DNA of 64,000 bases, taken from positions 969,688-1,033,687 of the forward strand of contig JAUTXW010000878.1 of assembly GCA_030620095.1 (NCBI GenBank), in the 5' to 3' direction. Source of the DNA: Kuschelorhynchus macadamiae. Lineage: Eukaryota > Arthropoda > Insecta > Coleoptera > Curculionidae. Below are positions 1 to 13,642 of the stretch, one piece after another; positions within the stretch are counted from its first letter, which is position 1, and every line of letters begins with the position of its first letter. Made by a program: the position numbers and the translations under genes. The notes below the pieces were generated by a model that was not told the origin of the DNA, did not search any database, and saw nothing but the letters and a program-made list of their open reading frames with translations.

Positions 1-1505
1 TATTGCCAAGCAGCAGCGCGGTTGGCTCGTCAGCCGCATGTCGCATCGATATCAATGTAACGATTTCATTTTGGAATTGGTAATCGTTACTACCAACATC
101 CGTAAGTAACGAGTACTCGACTACCGAATAGTTACTTATTTAACACATCTAATCCATGAGTTATTTTAAATACACCCATATACATTAATGAATACAAGGT
201 GTATTTCAATTCAACCAAAAAAAAAGGCGGGGCCCCGGGCTAGTTACCTATCCGGCTTCCGAATCAGAATTTTAACAGAATTATAGAAAGGATCAAATTT
301 ACTAACCTTTAAAAACAAATTCCAATACGGGAATATTTTGTTATTGCACCAAACACATTATTTTAAGTAAAATATACATAATAAACCCTTTTCTTGCCCA
401 GCGTCATTATTATAATACAAATCCATCAATAACATCCTTATTTCTGTAACTTTTTAAAATTGAACTTAATTCTACAAAGTAGCTTAATTTTGAAGCCGAA
501 TATGATAAAAGTTATTTACTTTTTTCGTAAAAGAGCAAAGTAGATTCAGAGGTTTCAATCTATTTTCTACAACTTTCAATTTTACTATTTGTTTCTAGGA
601 CGATCCTAAATACTTGGAAATTTGGTTTAAAGTCTGCATATATTTTTCACATTTTTCTTATAATTTGGAAAACGCCCAACGGGCCGCTGTCAAAACGGAT
701 GAGTATATAACGATTTTTTGGTTATCTTGAGTTTGGCAAGATGAAATATGGATATTTTTTAAGAGGTAGCCACAATTTGGAAGACAATAATTTCCTCAGT
801 TTTGCAAGATCTCTACGAAAATTTGCTGTCGTTTCTTATATGTGCTGAATGCCGATATTGTATGAAACGCTATAGGACAGATGCATTTCACCTTAGCGTC
901 TAGAGATGCAAGAGTATTACGCTTGCAGTCTTTCGACATCACGTGTCGGTTTTTACACAACTGTTACGAATTTAGTCGTAATTATAGATTTGTAGAGTTT
1001 TAGGTCAATTAATTTATTATCCACTTATTTTAATAAAGTAGGCTTAATAGTGTTTATTCATGTAACGGCTATAATAGCTTTGGAAATAGCCAATAGTGAA
1101 GGTATACGTATAAAAGGAATACGCAAAGCTGAAATGCTGCGTCGTCGTATCGGATGACCCAGTGTAGTTGATACGCACCTCCCGCCTCTGGAAATCGAGC
1201 TTCAACTTAAGAACTAGCTATACTGGATAATCGATTAAAGTTTCATAAAGTTCCTTATGATAATATCAACCGGCACTTCTGCATTATAGACTGGAACTCT
1301 GCACAATCTATGACAGGGACTGCTGGGGCTTGTTTTTCTGTCTCTATTTTTTGGGTTTTTTTTATGTACATTAGATGTTCTTTATGCAGTAATTGTCGTT
1401 CCTACTATTAGTGGATATTGTTTGTGATTTTACACATTTGCATTTAAATTTGTATTTATTTTGTAATTTTGTAATTAGTTTTTTGGGCTAAATAAACGTT
1501 TCAAA
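1..1505. other. Non-coding AT-rich host DNA
   Basis: I see no supportable gene here. There is a short poly(A) run followed by a GC-rich patch (about 221-240), which looks like a retroelement boundary but cannot be assigned. The rest is AT-rich sequence with stops in all frames. Confidence 0.5.
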
Positions 1506-2245
1506 CAATATATGATGATCTAGATAATGTGGATATAATGACAAAACGTTTCTACGACATTATCCACCCCGCTGTTGAACAGTTTGTACCCAAGAAACTT
1601 GTCCAAGAAAGCTTTTAAGCAGCAAGAATTCTCTTTACATAATATTCAGGCGCTCGGGTTTATAGTCAGACTATGAATGTCATTCTATGATTCGCTGAAA
1701 AAGTAAATATCTGATGGAATTATATGCTTTTCATTTGAAATACAGAAAAAAATCATTCCAACAAATATAAAGTATTTTTGGAGCTACATTAATTTTCTTA
1801 GGAAGGAAACAGGCCTGCCTGCTTAATGAAATTTAATGGTGAATAGATGGAAGATCAAGAGGACATAGTGGATGCTTTTGCTCAACACTTTCAATCCTGA
1901 TCATACAAATGAGCCTACCCTAGATCAGGTGCAAGTATCGATTTTTCCAGCACCTCGCATTTCACCACTTCACTGAAGATGAAATTGCCGATAAACGTAA
2001 TACTCTTAATACCAGGAAGAGTGCAAATCCAGATGGGTTATCACCAATGACGTATAAATGGATAGCCTCAGCATTCCCCTAAGGAACCGCTCAAAAAACA
2101 GATCAGTCATTGTTTGACAGATTTTGCATGAGTGGAAGGAAGATGGACTGATCTCATAAACAAAGTGTAGAGCAATGACGTATAAAATGGATAGACTCAG
2201 CATTCCCATAAGAAAACGCATCAAAAAATAGATCAGTCATTGTCA
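1506..2245 (+). mobile_element. Decayed Jockey-clade LINE fragment (linker and start of reverse transcriptase)
   Basis: Conceptual translation in shifting frames gives pieces typical of the region between endonuclease and reverse transcriptase in Jockey-like non-LTR retrotransposons: a stretch ending FVPKK near 1595, a FWSYIN-like piece near 1775, and a piece containing KSANPDGLSPM near 2015-2060, which corresponds to the start of the RT domain. Multiple stops and frameshifts show it is dead. The family call rests on remembered motif patterns. Confidence 0.55.
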
Positions 2246-4850
2246 TGTAAATGGCATCCAGGATCCTAGCATCACGACCTGACTCACCAGTGGCGTAGTT
2301 TTTTTACAGCAAATTCAGTTTTAAGAAGTTTTCTGTTTTATCATCAGAGGTAAGGCGGTCGTTTTAAACCAAATTTGATTTTCTTCTATTTTATGAAGTC
2401 AACTACTGAAGTTCTCACGCTGTTGAAACTCATGAGTTTGACCGCTAGCATTCATGTCGTTTTATTAGTTTGCTGGAATAACATATCAGTTTTAATATCG
2501 ATTTAGCTTTTGCATTAGCGGGTAAAAAAATATTTTATTGAATTTAATGAGATTTTCGTGCCCGATTTTACACACGGAGTTTTGAGAGAATTTTATATAT
2601 AATTTGAAGTTGCCAATGTTAAGCTTGATCTTAATTAGGTCTGTTCACTTGACAGAATATTGTACACTTAATATTCTGCAACAGAATAGTAATTAAGGAT
2701 TACCTGCCCCTTTTAGACTATGATTAAAATGAAACAATTTCCACTAATCTAGGAACTGAATTGAAAAGAAAAACAAGAAATTTAAACAATATCATTTATT
2801 ACTTATCCAATAAGATAATATATGCTAAGAAATTAATATACACAAGTAATTAATTAATATACAATATAAAACTTTTATTAAATCTTAAGTACGTGCATAC
2901 AAAAAAATATCAATTTGACAAGCCGAGGGAGCTTGCAAATAAAACTGTACTATAATTAAGTATATTTCCTTGTACAAGAATCGTGTTACTAAACACAAAA
3001 AAAACAAAAGCGAAACAAATTATTTACATTCAGATCTATGACCTAATAAATAAAAAAATTTCTATTACAAGGAATACTGAATAAGTAAATTTATTAATTT
3101 CGGGAAATTTTATAAGCTATACATTTTCAGTCATTAGAAAATGGTGATATAAAAACTGGATAAAATTCCCCCATTTATGATTGTACTATACGAAGGCTAA
3201 AGTGGGGATATTGAAGAATACCTATAAATACATACCAACAGGTTGGAAGATTAAGTTTTTGATCAATTTATATATCTAACGATGTTGTTTTCATTGAACA
3301 TGATTTAAAACTTGCTATGACTTAGAAAAATGCAATAACGTATTAAACAAAGAAATAATTTAAAAAATATTTTACATACATCAACAAAAAATGAAACAGA
3401 CAAGAAAAAATTATTTTTTTTATATAATATAGTTATGCTTTATCAAATAAGACTACTTCTGAACTTTTACAAGAAGCAATAAACCTATGTTTGCCTAAGA
3501 CTAGCAAAAAGTTTAGTTCTTTACTCTGTACGACTCAGCGTGGTTATTTTAACTTTTCCTAATTACGATCTGCCCTAACTTACTTGGAGATTTATTTTTA
3601 AAAATACAAGGGAAAAGGAAAAAATGACTGTGCTATAAAACAATGTGTATGAAAAAGTTCTTCTTCATTTTTTCATCTATCTACTGAAAGTGCAAATCAG
3701 AAAGTGTCTCATTTAAAAAAAATGCCAGTTATATTTATATCTTTGAAAATTTACACTTTTATTTGTGTTCTTGGGAACTCAGTAACTTGCCATAGAATTT
3801 CTTTTCTGAACATTTTGATTTGATATCAGGAAAAACGAAAAGTTCTTAGCAGCTTAAAATGTGGACAAGTTAAAATAACCACATTGTAAGTTACAAAAAT
3901 ATATTAAAATTCGTGCCCCTAATGTTATATGTTGTATGTTGTGTAACAAAATATTTCTTTCGGTTTTCCATTACATGACAATTTCAACATTGTTCTTTAG
4001 AAGTTAAAAAACTAGGTTATAAAAGTTGTTCAATGATCTCAGCTTGCCAGATAGAGAGGGACCTGGAAAAGAAAAAATATAAAAATGGTTATGGGGTTTA
4101 AATATTTTAGATATATATTTTAAATATCAAAAATGTATTATAAAATTATAGAGCTAATTCTCTAAATCTGAGAAAAAAGGGGAATTCCTGTTCCACTCAT
4201 GCTTTTTAAAATAAATAAATTACAAAAAAACGTAAGATGTAAAAATATAATTTGTCATAAAAAGAGTAATTTTTAAAAACATTGAAACAAAATATGTACA
4301 GATGAACGAAAACTAATTAAAGTAAAAATAAAAGCATTGAAGCTTATAGATTCTTAGAGAACTCATTGATTATTTCAGTAACTCAGAATCGATAGTTGTT
4401 TTCCAAATTCTTCTAATTCAGTTAATGTTAAGCTAATTGAACGGTGACAAGTTTTCTAATTCGCTTAGCAATATTATTTTAATGCATTTTTAAAAATAAA
4501 AACAACTTACCCTATAGTGTAAAGCTCACTTTTTGCACAGTGTTTTGAATCGTACGTTTTCCTCATCCACTATAATACCACTTTCTTATTATTTGGCGAA
4601 TTTTTTCTTTGCTTCTTTCAAATGAATAAAATCTTGTAGGAATATTTGACTTTTTCTAAAAAATTATTAAAAAAGTAAGCAAAAGAATTTGATACAAATT
4701 TATTAGTGGATAGTATAGTTAAATCCATGCAAACAGAATTGCCTTCTCAGTGTCTACCTTCTTTTTAGGGTCTAAACTATAGATAAAATATTTTGCTATA
4801 GAACGGTAGATAACACAGTTTTTCTTTTTAATTCCTCATAAGGACGGGTG
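2246..4850. other. Gene-free AT-rich stretch
   Basis: No ORF with coding character and no recognisable RNA gene. Low-complexity A/T-rich DNA throughout. Confidence 0.5.
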
Positions 4851-5640
4851 TAATCGTGAAAAAATCACCCCCCTCCCCAGGTTTCTACAGTTCTTTATAT
4901 TTTTGGTTCCCTAGATCCCAAAAAAAAACATGTTTTCTTAATTCCATCGGTCTGTATATCTATTAGTGGTATAGCTAAAAAACTACTTACTCAATTCACT
5001 TCAATGTTTGGTCAAAAATTGAGGTTCATATAGGGACTGTGTGGTGAAATTTTGGTGAAAATCCAATATGGCAGCCTAGCCAAACGTTAAAAAAATTATA
5101 ACCAAAATACTACTTATACAATTTACCTCAAATTATTCACATATTGTGATATAAAAATGAACTGATAAAATTTTTATACGAACCAAAGATGGCGAAACAA
5201 AATGGCGGCCTAATAACATTTTTAGTGAGTCAAGTCTGAAAAACTACTTATTCGATTAATTTCAAATTTCTCACAAGAATTAAGTGTTATATAGAGATGA
5301 ACTTTTTAGTACGAAATTAAGATTGCGGAACAAAATGGCGGCCAAATAAAATATTAAAAAAATCAGATTAAAAAAGCGACTTATTGAGCTTTGCTCAAAT
5401 ATTAGCATACATATGTCATAGGGATAAACTAATATAATTTTGCTACGAATTCAAAATGGCGCGACAAAATGAGATTCTCAGTACAATTTAAAAATATCAG
5501 TGTAAAATACTGTTATATTTTGCCTAAAAATGAAGTGTGACAGGTAGAAACTGGTAAAATATTGAAACGCGGAACAAAATAGCTGCCTTTTAGAATGTTT
5601 GAAAGGCCAAACATATAAAAGTCGGTAAATTTCTTTTACC
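4851..5640 (+). repeat. Dispersed repeat, copy A, with internal ~130-bp tandem monomers
   Basis: The segment contains a recurring unit with a near-constant phrase (aaaatggcggcc) near 5200, 5332 and, degraded, 5453, spaced about 120-130 bp. Each unit also has an 'actacttat..caattt' phrase and a 'gaactgataaaat' phrase. The same arrangement, including the lead-in 'catgttttcttaattcc..cggtctg', recurs at about 38690-39490 in the same orientation. It looks like a dispersed element carrying a short satellite. Copy numbers elsewhere are unknown. Confidence 0.6.
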
Positions 5641-8600
5641 CAAAACTTCTTTCGATATATGCTTCTTTAGGGGATCTTATGTATTCTATCAACTTAATTT
5701 TTGGCAATAGAAGTTTTGCATATAGCAGTGTAATAAAAATTAGGTAATAACATGTAAAATTTGTAAGGAACATCCAGTTCTCCTTGACTCAATGTAATTT
5801 TGTTATTATATGTATTTATTTTTTATCATATGTATTCTGACTTTATATCATATGTATTCTGACTTATATTTTGGAAGTCTTTTTTCCAAGTCTGATTGTC
5901 ACTCATAAATTCTTTCTAAAAACAAAAATATGTTCATTCTCTTTTTTTTAAATAAAAGAAGCACTTCACATAAGCAAATTTGCAGGTACTTCGTCGGGAA
6001 AATAGCCAAAGCCTTTTTAATGAAAATTTAAGAAAAAAGTATACCACAAACTGGTAAGTGGTTCTTTATAAGTACTAATTTAAAAAAAATATATTTTAGA
6101 ACGCCATTTTGTTTCACTATTAGATAGTTTGTCCCGAACAGACTAATTAACACCAAGACCTACCAATGGAAATAGGAAAACATGATTTCGGCATCTTGCA
6201 ACCCTAAAAAATGTAAAAAAAGATGATTTTATTTACATAACAATAGTTATATCGAACAAAGAAGCAAGAAAAATTGTTACATAATGTTCTCCTGATATGT
6301 TTAAATCTAACAAAAATTGTTAATTAATTTAAAAACACTTGTTATGTAAGGATGCATATTTAAAGCTAAAACTGTTTTTTTTTCAATGGTTCATCATGTG
6401 ATACCTGTATCTATTATTTTTACTATTGGCGTTTTCTTATATAAGATAAAGATAAAGGCAAAATTATAACAACCTATCCACATAGACCAGTAAAAATAAC
6501 ATTTAAACCACTTTGGAATTAAAATGTTTTTTGACTTTGTTTTTATTACATTTTACATCCCAAAGCATATAGAAACAAAAAAAAATGCGTCAATTATCCC
6601 AGATTACACAAAGATATACATTTGTTTATATGATTGTACATGAGTGTGTTTTGGTTTTTGTAAAACATATTAACTTATCGGATTTTATATTAGCTATCTA
6701 GAAACTATGAATATCAGTGTGGGTTTAAAGTTTAAATCAAGAAACTTACCAAAACAATTTTCTCAAAATTATCCCAGTATCACATTTTGAGGTAGCCTTA
6801 TTAGGTCATAACCATTAGACGGGGAGTATCTATTAATTTGTAGCTATGGCAGCATTTGATCTAATCAGTCCTCAGCCATCAAGCTTATTCTTATGACTGG
6901 ACACAAAATAATTCGTGCATTATTTAGTTCTTTTGGGTAAATGGTGATCAATCTTCAATATTTCAACCTATTATTTGTTGGTTTTCATGGTAATCTAAAA
7001 CAGAATATTAATTTTGGGCGTTCTAAAGTACCTAAAGTTTAAGACTTTAGCATGGTCCAAGCTTTAGCTTTTCAATTGATTTGTGTTGTAGAAGTCATAT
7101 ATCTAAAAAAACCATAACAAGGTGACGTCAACTAACCAAAAGGAAAGTGAAAGCTATATTTAAACATTGTTTTATATCCAGGAATAACTGTTGCAATAGC
7201 TAGTAGCTGCATCTTATATTTTGTTTTTACAAAAACTGTATTTGCTAGAATAATGACTAAAAAATAAATGCATCTCAGTGCAAAGCTCACAACAGATAAT
7301 TAGCGCAAATTTAACTTCTGCATTTTATATATTCAATTCAGTCTCAGTCAAAGATGATGATAGGTATTTCGCTCTATAGGAGTATTATCAGACCAACATG
7401 AAAGAACATATAGACAAGACAAACACATAGCTGTGTTTGAACAACAGATGTATATTTGATTTTTTACGCACGTTTATTCGTTTTCGTTCTAATATATATG
7501 ATTCTATTTCATCACTACAAAATAAACCACGTTTTCTGTAAAGTTTTTAATTTATTATCTTCTATGATTTTTAAGATCTACAAAAATGCAATAACGATGC
7601 AAACAACATCTGATAATTAATAAAGCGAAGTTTCAACTAAAATCGGTGATGGTGCAGAAATGTAAGCAATTACCAACAAGGTGTATGGTGTTCTCCTAGG
7701 TATTTGATACCAATACGTAGCAAGTGCTTTTATGTTTATTTTACTTACGCCAAAACCATTAATTTAACTACATTCAAAAAACACTAGACAGATGTTTTTA
7801 ATTAAAAATAAAAGTTTTAAGTAAAATGTATGTTTTTGTAATACTTGTTACTGCACAAAACTTAGATATATACCCCTAATCATAAATACCTGGTCAAGGG
7901 GGAGTGAAGACAAAATATTGGGTGGGGTAGGAATACAACGTTTGCAACAGTTTTTTCAATTTTGTCAACACAATATTTATTCAATAACACAAATATGAAA
8001 TGTTTGTCATTAAAACTGACTAAAAAAAGTAAAAAGTGGAAAGTAAAGAGCTGTATATTATTCAATAATGTAAGATTTGGTTAACAGGATAAAATAATGA
8101 GGAGGAGGAAGCGTTCTTCCATCCCTCTCTGTCCTGGGTATATTAAATTACTAATTGCCATTTGCACCACTAATTTGACATGAATGATAGAAAAAGTAAG
8201 TCAAATCGCAGTATCAATGCCAATTTTTTTTATACAAGGTATCCAATATGATGATATGAAAATGCAAACATGATGACATGTATATTCATCTATTAGATAT
8301 CCGAAACTTACCCAAACATTGTCCTTAGGGCTGTTCCAGGGCCCATCCAGTAACATTACAGTCTGAGATTTCAAAAATTATTTCACGAAATAATTAACAA
8401 GTATATTGTATATCAACCTCAAATACAAAGGTGTAAGATTGGGTTTGTATGTGGCCTAATAACATCGCCCATCAGGCTAAGTCAAAATATGACTAAACTA
8501 AAATTATCTGAACAGATTTTAGGATATTTCAGTACAGTCTCCATCTCAGGATTTTTAGGAAATCTAAAATAAAAAAGTATTATAAATCTTTTTAAGGAAC

Positions 8601-9566
8601 TTATTTCTTAATGGCTTATTATATATGCACTTACGGAAAATTTTAATTTAGAAATACCTCGGGAAATATTTTATCTTTAGAAAAATTAAATCAAGATGGT
8701 TTCTGGATGTAAAATATATACCCAGTTTTTTTATTGTGTTTATCTAGTAATTTTTGAAAAGTTGATATTATTTTTTATCAAGAACTAAAATAAATATATC
8801 TGATGAAGCTACTAACAAATTCGATAGACCGAAAAATTGTCTTACATACAAAATTACTGTCAATAGCACAAGCCGTCTGACATCGAAAAAAGTTTAGTGC
8901 AGTATAGAGCCTACATCTATTAAATAATATCTGACTATAATGACTTATATTTTGAGACTTGTACCTAGTTGTGCAATGGATTATGAACCCGACTTTACAA
9001 AGTTGCATAAAACAGCAGGCCTATATTTAGATAGGTAGAAACATATAATAATTATATTTTTAGTTTGCAAATAGAAGACATAATATGTATACAAAATCTA
9101 GCTTTATAACATAATATATATAAAAATCCTAGTGTTATAATTGGTTAAATTCTATGAAAGGAAAAATTACAGTGTAACTTAAAGGCAGCTGCAAGTGCAT
9201 ATCAACTTGCTTGAGCAATCTTGAGTTCTTAAGATATACCAAATAACCAAATTATATGCGAATATAAATGGTAAAAAATGGTAAGTCTAGTTTTTACATC
9301 ATGAAATGTCTTTACTAAATTTTGCACTAGCAAGATAATATGCAAGACTGCAGATAGTTTATTCCTAACTAAAGCTAAAATCTTGATATGCCAATGGACT
9401 TATTATTTCTATTATTGTTACATCACCATAAATTACTCCTTATATTATCAGTGCTTAATACAACCACTGGAAAAAGTGACTTAAAATAAGAATGATATAA
9501 TAGACTAACAATAAAATGTTGGAGAAAAGTTGGTCTTAAAAAATTAGACATTTATCTACATTTAAA
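5641..9566. other. Gene-free AT-rich stretch
   Basis: Stop codons in all frames, no coding-like ORF and no RNA gene recognised. Short ORFs of about 60-75 codons here have compositions expected of random AT-rich DNA. Confidence 0.5.
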
Positions 9567-10039
9567 TTAACGCCGTTGCTCCTTCCACGCTAATGTAAAC
9601 GAATAGTCGATGGTTCACGTTAAATAAAAAAAACATCTGAATGATGGCTTTATTGACGAACTGATGCCAAAAGTATAGATTTTGTTTTAAAAAATTCGTT
9701 GTTTTAAAAATAAAGACTTGGAATTTGGTTGGTGCACTTTCTTTATAGCAAACCTAAACAATCCAAAATCTAAGAAAATAAATAATTCGCATTTTTCTTA
9801 ATTGTTAATTCTGTTTAAAAAATACTAAAAAAAAATTTTCATCCGTGTCAAGATTCGAACCCACAACGTATACGACGTGGGCCGAGAATCAAACCACTAC
9901 CCTACAAATATTACAAAACAAAGTAAATAAATAGCGTATATTAGTTAGCTGGACGCTAATGATCACATCACATCTAATTTCACGTGAACCAAAATTTAGA
10001 AAGTTCGTTCACGTTGGCGTAGAAGTGGTAGAGCGTTAA
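9567..10039. mobile_element. TTAA-flanked MITE (piggyBac-like target)
   Basis: TTAA sits at 9567-9570 and again at 10036-10039. Immediately inside are imperfect inverted termini of about 30 bp: both read TTAACGC, then a pyrimidine-rich stretch, then CACGC or TACGC, and GTAAACGA or GTGAACGA. There is no coding capacity. TTAA duplications are the hallmark of piggyBac-type insertion, so this is probably a non-autonomous derivative of about 470 bp. The termini are only about 70% alike, so it is old. Confidence 0.5.
9849..9905 (-). other. tRNA-like (SINE head?) sequence inside the MITE
   Basis: On the minus strand the sequence contains a B-box match (GGTTCGAATCT, at 9851-9861) preceded about 30 nt upstream by an A-box-like TAGTGGTTTG and a phrase AGTGG..GATTCTCG resembling tRNA-Gly. 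It does not fold into a full cloverleaf by eye, so I read it as a degenerate tRNA-derived pol III promoter segment and not a functional tRNA. Confidence 0.3.
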
Positions 10040-11439
10040 ACGCAATCTATATTTAGTTTTCTCTTTTCTGTCTATACTTGAAAAATCAAGTATGTACAGA
10101 AAAGTCTGAAAATTTACTAGATCGGACCAAAATTAAGTTATTTTTAACATTTATTGTAAGGGTCGGTACTACCACTGCATGAAATTGCCCAAGCCCAAAT
10201 AATAAAGCAGAAAAAAAAATGCAGAATAAACAACCTACATTACTTTGCGTCTTATGAAAAATCTGTAACCCAGAGTTAGAAACCTTTGTAATTTAATAGT
10301 CCTAAACACAAAATTAATTGAATTACAAGAAAAAGGCAATAACTACATAATAAAGTGCATGGTGTTATATGGACATAAGTGAACTACTTGAAATTCATTT
10401 GTATATGTTTATGTTTCTACTTTATTACTCTCTGTAAGCATTAAAGGTTTTACAAACAGAATTTTGAAATACCTAAATTATTTTTATCTGTTAATTAAAA
10501 ATTTAATTCTTCCTTATGCGTCTATCGCACCTACTTCACTGGGCATGACACATTTGACATAAAGGTTACTTACCGGCGTAAAACATTGTAATACAAACTT
10601 TTTAATTTTGATTTTAAATTTTGAATAAAAGTATTTTAAAATTGTGTTAGTTAACTTACTTGTACTGTCTGACTTATTTTGGTTTATATATGTTAATATT
10701 TTATAAGTGTTTTAAATGTTTATGTAATTCTACTTTTTTCTTTTTTTGACGTGTAAAAGCAAATGCCTGTTTGTAATATTACCAATAAATTGAGTATGAG
10801 TATGAGTATGAGTATGAGTACATATTACTCTAAATACAGTAAAGTCCTGTGTTGTGATATATGAAGATTAGTTCAGTTTAACCACCGGAGAGAAAAACTT
10901 GCCATACCGTTAACTTAAAAAATAATTAAATGACTTCTTCTACGTCCAGTATAACGCACATTACAACTCCTAATTAACAAAATTCAGTGCAAATCTCGTT
11001 TATTGTCAAGATTTTTTTTCTACATAAATTTTTACTTTTCTGAAGAGAACGATTGGATAACAATTGACTTCAGAGTCCCATTCAGATTTTACCTACGGAG
11101 CAGCCTGAAGTAAAGGTGGGAAATGACTCGAGTAAATGCAACAGTGCCAAATATTATTCCTTTAAGCAAAACAAAATTAATAAAAACGAAATGATAAAAA
11201 AAGCTTTCTCGGTTTGTTTGTTATTAGCTTATTTAAAGTTAAATTAGAAATAAAATGCAATATTAACTTTCCTAAAAGCAATATTTTTGCCAATATCTTC
11301 GTGAATTAAGCACAGTAATCCAAAATTTACTGTCGAGAGTAGCAAATCTGTCAAACGCGCTTTCTATAGTTTAATGACTGATCGCTTTTAAATGTAAACA
11401 ATGGAGTCTATCCTATTTATTTATATGTCGTTGGTTATC
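10040..11439. other. Gene-free stretch with a GAGTAT hexamer repeat
   Basis: No coding-like ORF. A simple repeat of the hexamer gagtat (about five units) lies at about 10793-10825, directly after an 'aataaa' at 10785. Such hexamer tails end some LINEs, but no LINE body is visible upstream. Confidence 0.4.
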
Positions 11440-12080
11440 ACCTTTGTTTTTGAAGAATTTCAAAGATACATTGACAAAACCTCTATGTAAGATATTTCAA
11501 AAGTCATTTTCCCAATCTGTTTTTCCCATTATTTGGAAGGAATCATTGCCTTTCCTATTTTCAAAAAGGGGCCAAAATCTGATATTCAGAACTAACGAGG
11601 CATTTCCCTTTTACCGGCAATTGCGTAGGTCTTTGAGTCAATCATCACGGATGAACTCTATGCTGTATATAGGAATTACATAACACCACAGCAGCATGGA
11701 TTGTTTAAAGGTCGATCCACTGTTACAAACTTAGCAATTATGCAGGATTTCTTGATGCAGTCTATGGAGAGGGAGTTCAAATTGAAGTAATATGTAATAT
11801 AAACACATATATAAAGGGCATTTGATGGGATTCCACACAAAATTATGATCAGAAAACAGGAAGCTATGCGGACCATACCTAGAATTGATTAGCTCCTATC
11901 TAGGGAACAGAAAGCTACGTCCAGCTAAGTAAAGTCTCGCGACGTTCTTGTGACTTCGGGGGTACCTCGAAGTTACTATCTTGGATTTGTATTATTCTTA
12001 ATATTCATATATGAATAGTGTACTTTCAATATTCAGGAGTTCAATATGAATTCTTTATGCAGACGATATGAAATGTTTTT
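11440..12080 (+). mobile_element. Decayed Jockey-like LINE reverse transcriptase fragment
   Basis: The first 79 codons (from 11444) and following frameshifted pieces show the reverse transcriptase N-terminal pattern: LTKPLCKIFQKSF, FPIIWKES, a PIFKKG-like piece in a second frame, then (about 11685-11730) QQHGLFKGRSTVTNL, and a degraded GVP..LG motif near 11960. Several stops and frame changes show it is a dead fragment. It could come from the same family as the 1.5-2.2 kb fragment, since that one ends where this one begins in the protein. Confidence 0.6.
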
Positions 12081-13544
12081 CAGGTAGTGTAGTTCTAACT
12101 TTTTAAAATTAAATATTGATAAGTGTAACAGTATTGAGACCCCGCCCTTAGAATCTGTAACCCCATTTAATGACCTTAGTGTCATTTTTGACCATAAATT
12201 ATCATTTATTTGATATATTGATCATGTAACACTAAGAAGCCTTCGAATGATATGTTTCTTGTACCGCACCTGCCGAAAAGATAATTTGTAAACATTAAAG
12301 CACAGTGATCAGTCTGAGGTACAATGGACACTGCTCGACGATTTTTTAGAGGAGTGGTCATTGAACCTCAAGTTAAACTAATCATTTTGTTTGTTAATAA
12401 AACTGTGGTTCTGAGTTATCGAATATAAACTAAAGAGAAGAAGAAACACTCCCCGCTCGACCAGACTCTACCTTCGTTCTTCCCATGTCTATTAGGTCGC
12501 TTAAACTCGCGACTGCCATGATACCCTGAGTCCGCAAATAGTTGCAATATTGGTGGAGCGTTTTTCTTTTATGTAAAAGTGTGTTTATGTAATACAGATA
12601 CAGAAAAAAGTTTCAATTAAAAAAGCTTTGTTTCTTCGAGTTATTTTAACTTTGGTTATTATTAAGTTTGAAAACCTTTCCTAACATAGCCTAAAGCTAA
12701 GCGTAAATCAGCTGACTACGCCCAAACCATACATTTTCAAGTTACAGAAAAAAGTTTCGTTTCTTCGAGTTATTTAACTTTAGTAATAACAAAAAATGTG
12801 GAAAAACAATAGTTATCCAGATAATTGCAAAAATTGTTTAGAATTAATTGAAAACTTCGGTTCACGGTTACGCAAAAATGAAAAAAGACACAGGCACGCG
12901 GGTAGACGGGATGTAAAAGACACCCAAAAACTTATCAAATAGAGATATTGAGCTTCGCAATAAACGGTAAAGATCAGAAACTGAATGGTCGAGGTCAAAT
13001 CTTTGAGATGGGATTTTTTGCTTATTTTTCCAGTAATCAGCGTGCAAAAAAAGATTTAAAAAAAAAACAAAAAGTACCCTGAACCCGAATCCGCGTTTTT
13101 TTCTATCTCGCTCCATTGAGGACCTGTCCAATTTTGACAGAAACAACAAATAAATGCCATTTTTTCCCGGAAAATTCTAGGTCCGGCTGGTAACTTTGGT
13201 TTTCGATATATCTCTGGTTTCGACGTACTTCCGGTTTTTCCACTACCCCGGTATGCTCCTATCATGACTAGAGACTAGAACAACCAGATCCCGTTATTCT
13301 GGACATTAAAATATTATATAGGTCAAGTTATAGAGATTCATTCTGGCTAATTCAAGGAGACGCAAGCACGGTAGCAATTTTATTTTTCCTACTGTAGAAG
13401 ATCAGTCTACTATAGGTTTTGCTTATACCGTTTTAATATCGATTTGCAGTCTAATAATATTGGATAAACTGTATGTTTGTCTCCCCCACGTTTAGAGAAA
13501 AACATATCCGAAGTTATTCACAAAAACTTTATTTTTTTAACAAA
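12081..13544. other. No supportable gene
   Basis: Short overlapping minus-strand ORFs around 12813-13265 exist, but none shows recognisable domains, and the plus strand is closed. Possibly old repeat DNA. Confidence 0.4.
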
Positions 13545-13642
13545 ACCACCAGTGATACCGTGAAAATTACAATAGAACAAGCTATATGGACGGCCACCAA
13601 TAAGATATATTCTATTGTAATGTTCACGGGATCACTGGTGGT
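13545..13642. repeat. 98-bp hairpin (miniature fold-back)
   Basis: Arms at 13545-13577 and 13610-13642 are inverted copies matching at 31 of 33 positions, separated by 32 nt. The outer ends read accaccagtg and cactggtggt. It may be a very small MITE or a structured RNA; nothing codes through it convincingly. Confidence 0.6.

Noticed and set aside
10793..10825. GAGTAT hexamer repeat as a CRISPR-like or regulatory array
   Set aside because: Five perfect adjacent hexamers without spacers; a simple repeat or LINE tail.
12813..13265. Three overlapping leftward ORFs of 61-93 codons
   Set aside because: Mutually overlapping frames, no recognisable domain, no splice or promoter context.
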